From: JBMOGA01 sp049318625
Lineage (GTDB): Bacteria > Pseudomonadota > Alphaproteobacteria > Rhizobiales > Hyphomicrobiaceae
Direction of reading: 5' to 3'
DNA: 8,485 bases
Assembly (NCBI GenBank): GCA_049318625.1
Contig: JBMOGA010000106.1
Span: forward strand, 1-8,485
Part shown: piece after piece, positions 1-7,373 of the stretch
Layout of the letters: the number at the start of each line of letters is the position of its first letter
Position numbering within the stretch: the stretch's first letter is position 1
Notes under the pieces: model-generated
What the model was told of the DNA's origin: nothing
The model's input: the letters and a program-made list of their open reading frames with translations, nothing else
Databases searched by the model: none
Program-made: the position numbers and the translations under genes

Positions 1-196
1 GCGGAACTCCGCCGCCTGCGTTTCCCTTCCTTCATTTCCAACTTGTCAAAGAGCGGAAGAGACGTTCTCTCTACCAGCTCGACAAAGCTGGCATTCGGGA
101 CAACGAAGCCCTGCACCGGTTGCCCGGCCAGCGCCGCGAAACTGCAATTGAAAGAATGCCCTTCAAGGGCGCCGAGGCATCACCGCCCCGGAACGA
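1..196 (-). other. 16S rRNA operon leader (5' part of the rrn transcript)
   Basis: Read on the minus strand, this stretch has the layout of an rrn leader: small hairpins, then an antitermination boxA (44-55), then a purine-rich segment with GAAGGAAGGGAAACGC and GGCGGCGGAG that resembles the sequence found shortly before 16S rRNA in Rhizobiales. One hairpin-forming palindrome is at 158-170 (GCCCTT-G-AAGGGC). A second, at 74-91, has 6-bp arms CCAGCT/AGCTGG and a 6-base loop. It sits just before boxA, where boxB lies in E. coli rrn leaders. The mature 16S is not in the window and should start left of base 1. No protein gene here is credible on either strand. Confidence 0.7.
44..55 (-). promoter_or_regulatory. 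boxA antitermination element
   Basis: The minus strand reads CGCTCTTTGACA, which matches the E. coli rrn boxA TGCTCTTTAACA at 10 of 12 positions. In rRNA operons boxA RNA is bound by NusB-NusE (S10) to protect the untranslated transcript from Rho termination. Its place 20-40 bases after the stem-loop at 74-91 matches the boxB-boxA order of rrn leaders. Confidence 0.7.
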
Positions 197-201
197 AGCG
201 A

Positions 202-230
202 AATTAACAACAACCAGCTTCCGGTGTCAA
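202..230 (-). promoter_or_regulatory. rRNA operon promoter (-35/-10), reading leftward
   Basis: On the minus strand a perfect TTGACA (225-230) is followed by a 17-base spacer and the AT-rich hexamer TTAATT (202-207); with a 16-base spacer the -10 reads GTTAAT. A T6 run (242-247) and the palindrome CTTCATGAAG (248-257) lie just upstream, like an UP element. Transcription should begin near 194-196 and run leftward into the leader with its boxA. The -10 is a weak match, but the consensus -35, the upstream T-run and the boxA downstream together fit an alphaproteobacterial rrn promoter. Confidence 0.7.
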
Positions 231-240
231 CCGTTCCGTC

Positions 241-537
241 GAAAAAACTTCATGAAGCCCGATTCGCAATCGCAAGTCACTGGCAAGGCTCATGATTTCC
301 CCCGGGTTGCGATGTGGATAAGATTCGGGCCGCGGGCCGGGGCCTGGCCCGCCGGCGCCGCTCCCGGCCAGCGACGCCACCCGGAGCACCCCGTTCTCCA
401 CCTCGACCTTTGCCTTGGATTTGACACGACAGGCACGAAAAGTGACTCTCCTGTATGGCTGGCGTTTCGAGCCTCTGGCGTGCCGCAAGGGGGCCTTCGG
501 CGCAGGGATTGGATTCGGATAGCGTGTCGAGGCACCA
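241..537. other. Non-coding region between divergent rrn promoter and M23 gene
   Basis: About 300 bases with no credible gene; open frames crossing it are GC-rich shadows. It holds a T-run upstream of the rrn promoter (242-247), the palindrome CTTCATGAAG (248-257), a consensus DnaA-box 9-mer on the minus strand (313-321), a strong GC hairpin (332-352, arms GCGGGCC/GGCCCGC, 7-base loop) and TTGACA at 421-426 on the plus strand. The last could be the -35 of the M23 gene, but no good -10 follows at normal spacing, so the M23 promoter is not settled. A start at 421-460 would leave a 5' leader of roughly 80-100 bases. Confidence 0.5.
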
Positions 538-2556
538 TTGAACGATCGGCGCCGCCATGCGCGTCTGGCTCGTGGACGCCCGCCGCCGAGGTCTCAGACC
601 CCGGCCCGCGGCGCGCTGTACCACAGCGCGGCCCGGCGTGCCCTCAAGGACGTTTATGACGCCGACCACGTCGCCAAGGGTGGTGGCCGCTTCCAGTGGC
701 TGCTCAGCACCTGTCTTGCGGCCGCCGTCGGCGCGGTCGCCATCGCCATTGCCATCGTCGGCTCGCTCGACGGCACCGAGACGACCGTCAACCGGATGCC
801 GACGCTCGACGATTTCCTGACCAACAGCCCGATGCCGCAGACGGTCGCCCGCCCCGCCGAGGGCCTCCGCTGGGCCATCCCCAAGGTCGACCGCCTCCAG
901 AACGCGATGGACACGCCGACCGCTAAGCACGTCATTCACGAGCAGTTCCAGGTCAAGCGCGACAACCGCCCCTTCATCCAGATCCGTCCCTATCTGCGGT
1001 TCGTGGCCCGCCTGCAGCCGGCGCCGGCCGCCAACTCCGATGCCATCCCGCCGTTCAACCCGCTCCGCCTGTACGCCACCGACGGCGCCGCCGAGGACGG
1101 AGCGGCATCGGATGACACGACCCAGGACATCACATTGCAGGTGGTCGAATTGCTGGGCAGCATCCTGCCGGGCGAGGATGGCCAGGAGATCAATGCCCAG
1201 GAGGCGCAGGCCCTGTCGGCACGCGAACTGGACGTACCGGCCGAGCAGCTCATGCGCGCGTCGTTCCAGCCGGACGGTGCCGAGGGGCTCCTCCCCCGCC
1301 AGTTGACGGATGCCCAGGTCGGCGCCGGCGACCCAGTGCCCGCCAATACCACCGTACTGACCAAGACGACCGTCGAGCCGGAGCAGGACGGCGACGACGA
1401 CCTCGAACAGACCGAAGTGCGCGTCGTCCGCGTCGGTCGCGGCGACACGCTGGTCCGCATCCTGACCCGCATGGGCGCCGACCCCTTCCAGGCCCGCCTG
1501 ATGATGGAGGCCGCCAAATCCCACTTTACGGACAGGGAACTGTCGGCCGGTCAGGAAGTGCGGGTGACCATGGTCGCGTCCCTGCAACGCGCCGACCGGA
1601 TGGAACCGGCCGCCTTTTCGGTCTTCAGCGACTCCCATGAGCACAAGGTCTCGGTCGCCCGCAACGCCGCCGGCGAATTCGTGGCGAGCCCGCTCCCCAT
1701 CGACGCCCGGCTGGCCCGGGCCGCGATGCGCGAATCCGAGAATGCGCCGTCGTCGAGCCTCTACGCGGCCGTCTACAACGCCGGCCTGATGCAAGGCATC
1801 CCCGGCGACACCATCATGAAGATCCTGCGCATCCACGCCTACGAAACGGATTTCCGCCGGCGTGTGCGGCCGAGCGACTCCGCCGAGTTCTTCTTCGACA
1901 CCGCCGAGGAGCATCAAAGCGGCGAGCCGACACCGGGCGAGTTGCTGTACACCGCCCTGTCGACCGGCGGCGAGACCCAGCGCTACTGGCGGTTCCGCAC
2001 CCCGGACGGGGTCGTCGACTACTACGACGAGTTCGGCAACAACTCCCGCAAGTTCCTCATGCGCCGGCCGATCCGCGGCGACAACGTCCACTTCACGTCG
2101 GGCTTCGGCGTCCGCTTCCACCCGCTACTCAACGAGCGCCGATTGCATACCGGTGTCGACTGGGCCGGTCCGATCGGCACGCCGATTTTGGCCGCCGGCA
2201 ACGGCGTGATCGAGGAGGCAGACCGCAAGGGCCAGTACGGCAACTATGTCCGCATCCGCCACGCCAACGGCTACCAGTCCGCCTACGCGCACATGTCGCG
2301 GTTCGGGCCCGGCATCCGCCAGGGCATCAAGGTGCGCCAGGGCCAGGTGATCGGCTTCGTCGGCACCACCGGCCTGTCGTCCGGTCCCCACCTCCACTAC
2401 GAGGTGCTGGTCAACAATCGCTACGTCGATCCCATGCAGATCCAGGTGCCGCGGGAACGCCGCCTGACCGGCAAGCAGGCCGCCACGTTCCAGCGCGAGC
2501 GCCAGCGCATCGAGGAGCTGATGCGCCGCGCGCCGGTGAAAACGGTCACCCGCTAG
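538..2556 (+). CDS. Membrane-anchored M23 family peptidoglycan endopeptidase
   Basis: The 672-residue protein is a likely periplasmic zinc endopeptidase that cuts peptidoglycan cross-links. A basic cytoplasmic N-terminus (1-51) is followed by one membrane segment (about 52-76), an acidic spacer, and an OapA/LysM-like segment at about 295-345 (VRVGRGDTLVRIL). The C-terminal LytM/M23 domain (about 518-635) keeps all expected zinc and catalytic residues: H537 and D541 in HTGVD, H585 in AYAHMS, and H618 and H620 in PHLHYE, so it should be active. The start is TTG at 538: an in-frame TAG lies at 520-522, GAGG sits 5 bases upstream, and the first in-frame ATG falls after the membrane segment. Family length and layout fit Rhizobiales transmembrane M23 proteins such as RgsM, which acts in polar growth; orthology to RgsM is inference. 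The next gene starts 140 bases later. Confidence 0.93.
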   Translation: MNDRRRHARLARGRPPPRSQTPARGALYHSAARRALKDVYDADHVAKGGGRFQWLLSTCLAAAVGAVAIAIAIVGSLDGTETTVNRMPTLDDFLTNSPMPQTVARPAEGLRWAIPKVDRLQNAMDTPTAKHVIHEQFQVKRDNRPFIQIRPYLRFVARLQPAPAANSDAIPPFNPLRLYATDGAAEDGAASDDTTQDITLQVVELLGSILPGEDGQEINAQEAQALSARELDVPAEQLMRASFQPDGAEGLLPRQLTDAQVGAGDPVPANTTVLTKTTVEPEQDGDDDLEQTEVRVVRVGRGDTLVRILTRMGADPFQARLMMEAAKSHFTDRELSAGQEVRVTMVASLQRADRMEPAAFSVFSDSHEHKVSVARNAAGEFVASPLPIDARLARAAMRESENAPSSSLYAAVYNAGLMQGIPGDTIMKILRIHAYETDFRRRVRPSDSAEFFFDTAEEHQSGEPTPGELLYTALSTGGETQRYWRFRTPDGVVDYYDEFGNNSRKFLMRRPIRGDNVHFTSGFGVRFHPLLNERRLHTGVDWAGPIGTPILAAGNGVIEEADRKGQYGNYVRIRHANGYQSAYAHMSRFGPGIRQGIKVRQGQVIGFVGTTGLSSGPHLHYEVLVNNRYVDPMQIQVPRERRLTGKQAATFQRERQRIEELMRRAPVKTVTR

Positions 2557-2653
2557 CCGAGACGCGAGAAAGGGGTGCACGGCCCGTCGCCTGCCCCCCG
2601 CATCCGCTTGCGCTCCATCTGTCGCCACTCCCCACGGCGGCCATGATCTGTTA

Positions 2654-2690
2654 CGGCTCGATCCATCGGCACGAGCCGACCATCGAGGGA
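2654..2690 (+). promoter_or_regulatory. Ribosome binding site with overlapping alternative hairpins
   Basis: The Shine-Dalgarno GAGGGA (2685-2690) lies 6 bases before ATG 2697 and decides that start over the in-frame ATG at 2643, which has no comparable site. Upstream, CGGCTCG (2654-2660) can pair with CGAGCCG (2672-2678), leaving the SD free. CTCGAT (2657-2662) can instead pair with ATCGAG (2682-2687), covering the SD. The two helices share bases and exclude each other. The pairing is visible in the sequence; a regulatory role is inference. Confidence 0.4.
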
Positions 2691-2696
2691 GCCCCT

Positions 2697-3380
2697 ATGA
2701 GCTACGTCTTCCAACCGGCCCCGCTGCCGGCACTTCCCATCGTCGGCACCGACGGCCTGTTCCCCATCCATCGCATCTACTGCGTCGGCCGCAACTACGC
2801 CGAGCACACCCGCGAGATGGGCTTCGATCCCGACAAGGAGCCCCCGTTCTTCTTCCAGAAGAACCCCGACAACATCGTCCTCGACGGCAAGTTTCCCTAT
2901 CCGATCGCCTCGAGCGACGTGCACTGGGAGATCGAGATGATCGTTGCGCTCAAGTCGCGCGGCGTCGGCATCAAGGCGGCCGATGCACTGTCCCACGTGT
3001 TCGGCTATGCGGTCGGCCTCGACATGACCCGCCGCGACCTGCAGGGCGTCGCCAAGAAGACCGGCCGGCCCTGGGAGGTCGGCAAGGCGTTCGACAAATC
3101 GCTGCCGATCACCGCGCTGGTCCCGGCCGACAAGATCGGCCACCCGAAGAAGGGTGCCGTCTGGCTCGACGTCAACGGCGAGCGCCGCCAGACCGGCGAC
3201 CTCGAGCAGATGATCTGGTCGATCCCCGAGCAGATCGAATATCTGTCCGGCCTGTTCGAGCTGAAGGCCGGCGATCTGATCATGACCGGCACCCCGGCGG
3301 GCGTCGGCGCCTGCAAGCGCGGTGACCGCATGAAGGGCCACGTCGACGGTGTGGCCGACCTGGACGTCCTCGTCGTCTGA
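2697..3380 (+). CDS. Fumarylacetoacetate hydrolase family protein (fumarylpyruvate hydrolase / acylpyruvase type)
   Basis: This is a 227-residue single-domain member of the FAH superfamily, cytosolic metal-dependent enzymes that cleave C-C bonds of acylpyruvates such as fumarylpyruvate or decarboxylate oxaloacetate. Metal ligands are visible as E78 and E80 (HWEIEM) and D109 (GLDMT). The His/Glu pair known from human FAHD1 is present as H37 and E40 after CVGRNYAEH, and the family motif MTGTPAGVG is at 196-204. The N-terminus (MSYVF, then VGTDGLFPIHRIYCVGRNYAEH) resembles the fumarylpyruvate hydrolase NagK branch. No gentisate dioxygenase or isomerase gene is nearby, so the substrate is open. 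An upstream ATG at 2643 would add 18 residues but lacks a ribosome binding site. A 12-bp hairpin follows the stop. Confidence 0.92.
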   Translation: MSYVFQPAPLPALPIVGTDGLFPIHRIYCVGRNYAEHTREMGFDPDKEPPFFFQKNPDNIVLDGKFPYPIASSDVHWEIEMIVALKSRGVGIKAADALSHVFGYAVGLDMTRRDLQGVAKKTGRPWEVGKAFDKSLPITALVPADKIGHPKKGAVWLDVNGERRQTGDLEQMIWSIPEQIEYLSGLFELKAGDLIMTGTPAGVGACKRGDRMKGHVDGVADLDVLVV

Positions 3381-3407
3381 TCCGGCGCGCCGCCAGGCGC
3401 GAGGCCT

Positions 3408-3436
3408 GACCGGAAGCCGCTGCTCGGCTTCCGGTC
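3408..3436 (+). terminator. 12-bp perfect stem-loop after the FAH-family gene
   Basis: GACCGGAAGCCG (3408-3419) and CGGCTTCCGGTC (3425-3436) are exact inverted repeats around a 5-base loop, 28 bases after the FAH-family stop and 44 bases before the next start. Only TT follows in the first bases (GTTCG), so a classic U-tract is missing. It probably ends or attenuates the upstream transcript, or protects its 3' end. Confidence 0.55.
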
Positions 3437-3480
3437 GTTCGACTCCCGATCAATCCAAATTATCGTCCGGAGACTGAGCG

Positions 3481-4590
<1,110 letters not shown>

Positions 4591-4594
4591 GCCA

Positions 4595-4622
4595 TGGCGC
4601 CGGACTTTCGGGTCCGGCGCCA
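4595..4622. terminator. Shared bidirectional terminator between convergent genes
   Basis: TGGCGCCGGAC (4595-4605) and GTCCGGCGCCA (4612-4622) form a perfect 11-bp stem with a 6-base loop. It fills most of the 42 bases between the stop codons of the dehydrogenase (plus strand) and the glutamate-synthase-like gene (minus strand). The symmetric stem can serve both strands. Neither side has a clear U-tract, which is common in high-GC alphaproteobacteria. Confidence 0.65.
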
Positions 4623-4632
4623 GCGCACCGCC

Positions 4633-6258
4633 TCAGACCACCGCCTTGAACGAGTGTGCGCTCGCCTTCGCCCAGGCCAGCCGGAACCTCGGATCATCGG
4701 TCCCCGAGAGCAGTTCGCCCGGCAGCAGTTGACGATACTGCTCGGCGAACGTGGAGACCTGCTCGTGCGAAAGCCGGCGCGAGAAGTGATGCGGCCTGAT
4801 CTCGCGCGGATGCATGAGACCAGCCGCGCCGATCATCTCGCCCAGCGCCTTGACCGTATACCCGTGGAAATTAGCGACGCGCTGCGCCTTGTCCGAAACC
4901 ACCAGAGCCCGCTGTCGCGTCGGGTCCTGCGTCGCCACCCCGGTCGGACAGCGGTCGGTATGACAGCTCTGCGCCTGGATGCATCCGATGGCGAACATGA
5001 AGCCGCGCGCCGCATTGCACCAGTCGGCGCCGAGGGCCATCACGCGGCCCATGTCGAACGCCGACGTGATCTTGCCGGAGGCGGCCAAACGAACGCGATC
5101 GCGCAGCCCGACTCCGACCAGCGCGCCGTGCACGAACGACAGTCCTTCGCGCAGCGGCATGCCGACGTGATCCATGAACTCGAGCGGCGCAGCCCCTGTG
5201 CCGCCCTCCTTGCCGTCGACGACGATGAAATCCGGCGTGATGCCGGTTTCGAGCATGGCCTTGCAGATCGCAAGGAACTCCCAGCCGTGGCCGACGCACA
5301 GCTTGAACCCGGCCGGCTTGCCGCCCGAAAGCTCGCGCATCCGTGCGATGAAGTGCATCATCTCGATCGGTGACGAGAACGCCGAATGGCGCGCCGGCGA
5401 AACGCAGTCTTCGCCCATCGGCACGCCGCGCGTGCGCGAGATCTCCGGCGTCACCTTGGCCGCCGGCAGCACACCGCCATGACCCGGCTTGGCACCCTGC
5501 GAAAGCTTCAGCTCCACCATCTTGATCTGCGGGCTCGAAGCCGTCTCGGCGAACCGCTCGGCCGAGAACGTGCCGTCACGATTGCGCGCGCCGAAGTAAC
5601 CGGAGCCGATCTCCCAGATGATGTCGCCACCGTTCTCTCGGTGATAGCGGCTGAAGCCGCCCTCGCCGGTGTCGTGCGCGAACTTGCCCATCGCCGCACC
5701 TTTGTTGAGCGCGCGGATGGCATTGGCCGAGAGCGAACCGAAGCTCATTGCCGATATGTTCAGCACCGAGGCCGAATAGGGCGCCTTGCAGTCGGGACCG
5801 CCGACCTCGACGCGGAACGGCTCCTTCGACGGCTCCACCGGCACCATCGAATGGTTCAGCCACTCGAAGCCGTCGGCATAGACGTCGTACTGGGTGCCGA
5901 ACGGCCGCTTGTCGAGTTGCTTCTTGGCCCGCTGATAGACGATCGCCCGTTTGTCGCGGCTGAACGGGGTACCGTCCTTCTCGCCCTCGAAGAAATACTG
6001 CCGCATCTCCGGACGGATCGATTCGAGCAGGAACCGCAGGTGCGCGGCGATCGGATAGTTGCGCAGGATCGCATGCCGGGTCTGTATGGCGTCGCGCAGC
6101 CCGAGCAGCGACAGCGCCCCGAAGACCGCGATCGGCAGCGCCAGTTCCTCGATCCAAAGCGGATCCGCCCACACGATCGCCACCAGCACCGCCGTGAGCG
6201 CGAGCGCACCGGTGAGCAGCAGATAGCGGAACTGGAACGGCAGCAGCAGAATACCCAT
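4633..6258 (-). CDS. Membrane-anchored FMN-binding glutamate-synthase-like protein
   Basis: The 541-residue protein carries the FMN/iron-sulfur synthase domain of glutamate synthase (Glu_synthase family) but no glutamine amidotransferase domain. Two hydrophobic segments (about 8-30 and 34-54) precede the domain. FMN-site motifs are MSFGSLS (171-177), KLSQGAKPGHGG (251-262) and VVDGKEGGTGAAP (346-358). A 3Fe-4S cysteine set C426, C432 and C437 has the same 6- and 5-residue spacing as in GltB. The standalone domain with an N-terminal membrane hairpin resembles B. subtilis YerD, whose reaction is unsettled; whether this protein makes glutamate is unknown. The start at 6258 is chosen because GGGGGAGGA lies 8 bases upstream and the protein then begins directly with the hydrophobic segment; an in-frame extension to 6384 would overlap comF. 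It lies 97 bases after comF on the same strand. Confidence 0.92.
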   Translation of the reverse strand: MGILLLPFQFRYLLLTGALALTAVLVAIVWADPLWIEELALPIAVFGALSLLGLRDAIQTRHAILRNYPIAAHLRFLLESIRPEMRQYFFEGEKDGTPFSRDKRAIVYQRAKKQLDKRPFGTQYDVYADGFEWLNHSMVPVEPSKEPFRVEVGGPDCKAPYSASVLNISAMSFGSLSANAIRALNKGAAMGKFAHDTGEGGFSRYHRENGGDIIWEIGSGYFGARNRDGTFSAERFAETASSPQIKMVELKLSQGAKPGHGGVLPAAKVTPEISRTRGVPMGEDCVSPARHSAFSSPIEMMHFIARMRELSGGKPAGFKLCVGHGWEFLAICKAMLETGITPDFIVVDGKEGGTGAAPLEFMDHVGMPLREGLSFVHGALVGVGLRDRVRLAASGKITSAFDMGRVMALGADWCNAARGFMFAIGCIQAQSCHTDRCPTGVATQDPTRQRALVVSDKAQRVANFHGYTVKALGEMIGAAGLMHPREIRPHHFSRRLSHEQVSTFAEQYRQLLPGELLSGTDDPRFRLAWAKASAHSFKAVV

Positions 6259-6355
6259 CGCGCAATCCTCCCCCGGACGTCGGCCGCCTCGCTTCTTGGC
6301 GAGAGTCGCGCCGTTGTAACCATCCGTCGTATCGGTTTTGCGAAGCTGTCCTGCG

Positions 6356-7153
6356 TCAGCCCGGTGCGGGCGGCATGGCCCCATCGTCGATCACGAGCGC
6401 CAGCGCGACCACATCGACGCGGGCCGCCCCCGCAGCCAGCAACGCCCGCGCCGCCGCATCCATCGTGGCCCCGGTGGTGATGACGTCGTCGACCAGCACG
6501 ATCGCGCGGCCCTCCACCGCCAGCCGTCGCGCCGCCGGCACCTGAAAAGCCGCCTGGACGTTGCGCCGGCGCTGATCCGCCGTCATGCCGACCTGCGACG
6601 CCGTCGGCTTCACGCGCACCAGCACGCCGGGGTCGGTCGGCACGCCGGTCTCGCGGGCGACCTCGCGGGCCAGGATCGCCGCCTGATTGAAGCGCCGCCA
6701 GACCAGCCGCCAACGATGCAGCGGCACCGGCACCAGCAGGTCGGCGTCCGCCAGAACTGACGCACCGGCCACCGCCATCCAGCGGCCGAACAGCCGCCGC
6801 CCGTGGTGGCGGTCGGCATACTTGAAGCCATGAATCAGATCGCGCATCACCCCGCCGAACGCCGCGACCGCCCGCGCGCGGCCATACACGGGCGGCTCGG
6901 CCAGGGCCCGCGCCGACACCGTGGTGGTGCCGGTATCGTAAGGCAGCGGCGTGCCGAGACGGTCGCACAGCGGCTGCCGGATGAAGCCGACCCGGCTCCA
7001 GCAGGCGGGGCACAGACTGTCCTGGCTCGCCACGCGGGCCGCGCAGGCGACGCAGACCGGTGGCAGCACGAGATCGGTGAGCGCGGCCTTGGCGCCGTCG
7101 AGCCACCGCCACCGCGACGTCGGCCGTCCTGCCGCGCCGGTCATCCGGGACAT
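6356..7153 (-). CDS. comF: ComF family protein (phosphoribosyltransferase-like, zinc finger)
   Basis: This 265-residue protein (from ATG 7153) has the two-part ComF layout. The N-terminal zinc-binding segment has CVAC (C34, C37), CPAC (C48, C51) and a further C63. The C-terminal type I phosphoribosyltransferase fold carries the PRPP loop VLVDDVITTGATMDAA (about 219-234). Conserved blocks HGFKYADR, VPVPLHRWRLVWRRFNQA and RRNVQAAF are also present. ComF and GntX relatives act in DNA uptake or use of DNA as a nutrient; the biochemical role in alphaproteobacteria is not established. The start is uncertain: GTG 7159 (GGTGG 6 bases upstream), ATG 7153 and ATG 7144 are all possible. It diverges from the NDUFAF5-like gene, an arrangement I recall as common in Rhizobiales. 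The glutamate-synthase-like gene follows it in place of the grxC often found there. Confidence 0.93.
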   Translation of the reverse strand: MSRMTGAAGRPTSRWRWLDGAKAALTDLVLPPVCVACAARVASQDSLCPACWSRVGFIRQPLCDRLGTPLPYDTGTTTVSARALAEPPVYGRARAVAAFGGVMRDLIHGFKYADRHHGRRLFGRWMAVAGASVLADADLLVPVPLHRWRLVWRRFNQAAILAREVARETGVPTDPGVLVRVKPTASQVGMTADQRRRNVQAAFQVPAARRLAVEGRAIVLVDDVITTGATMDAAARALLAAGAARVDVVALALVIDDGAMPPAPG

Positions 7154-7373
7154 CCGCACCTGCGGCCACCAGTTCGGCTAGGGCAAGGTCCGATCTCACG
7201 GTCCCGCGGCGGCGGTTCGCGGATCGGACGCGGAGGCCCTAGAGGATTGATACGGAAGAAAACCGATCGGATCCCGCCATCGCCGGAGGCAACCGCGGGG
7301 AGCCAAGGATGCTCTAGCCCTGGGCCATTCGCCCAGCTAGGTAGACACCCAGTTCCCGTAGCGACGAGCCGCG
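7154..7373. promoter_or_regulatory. Divergent promoter region between comF and the methyltransferase
   Basis: These 220 bases separate divergent starts and must hold both promoters. Visible structure includes the inverted repeat GTCCGATC (7188-7195) / GATCGGAC (7222-7229), a third copy of the core GATCGGA at 7266-7272 within the palindrome CCGATCGG (7263-7270), and a hairpin at 7314-7340. TTGATA (7247-7252) could be a plus-strand -35, but no good -10 lies at the right spacing. I could not fix exact promoters on either strand. Confidence 0.45.
7314..7340 (+). promoter_or_regulatory. Hairpin in the 5' leader of the methyltransferase gene
   Basis: CTAG (7314-7317) and CTGGGC (7320-7325) pair with GCCCAG (7331-7336) and CTAG (7337-7340), giving a 6-bp and a 4-bp helix joined by a 2-base CC bulge, with a 5-base loop. 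It ends 33 bases before the ATG. It may stabilise or attenuate the leader, or be an operator; its function is unknown. Confidence 0.35.

Noticed and set aside
120..659. 179-residue open frame on the plus strand
   Set aside because: It crosses the rrn leader and promoter and overlaps the M23 start; composition is Arg/Pro/Gly-rich and no motif is visible.
277..2121. 614-residue open frame on the minus strand
   Set aside because: It lies antisense to the M23 peptidase, is rich in Gly, Arg, Ala, Val and Asp with no recognisable domain, and arises from the high-GC third codon position of the real gene.
2643..2696. N-terminal extension of the FAH-family protein from ATG 2643
   Set aside because: There is no ribosome binding site before 2643, while GAGGGA stands 6 bases before ATG 2697; the 18 extra residues do not resemble the family's N-terminus.
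6259..6384. N-terminal extension of the glutamate-synthase-like protein
   Set aside because: It would overlap the end of comF, is very basic and unlike the family, and the strong SD stands just before 6258.
5386..6480. 364-residue plus-strand open frame opposite the glutamate-synthase-like gene
   Set aside because: It overlaps two well-supported minus-strand genes, is dominated by Arg/Leu/Glu/His runs and shows no known fold.
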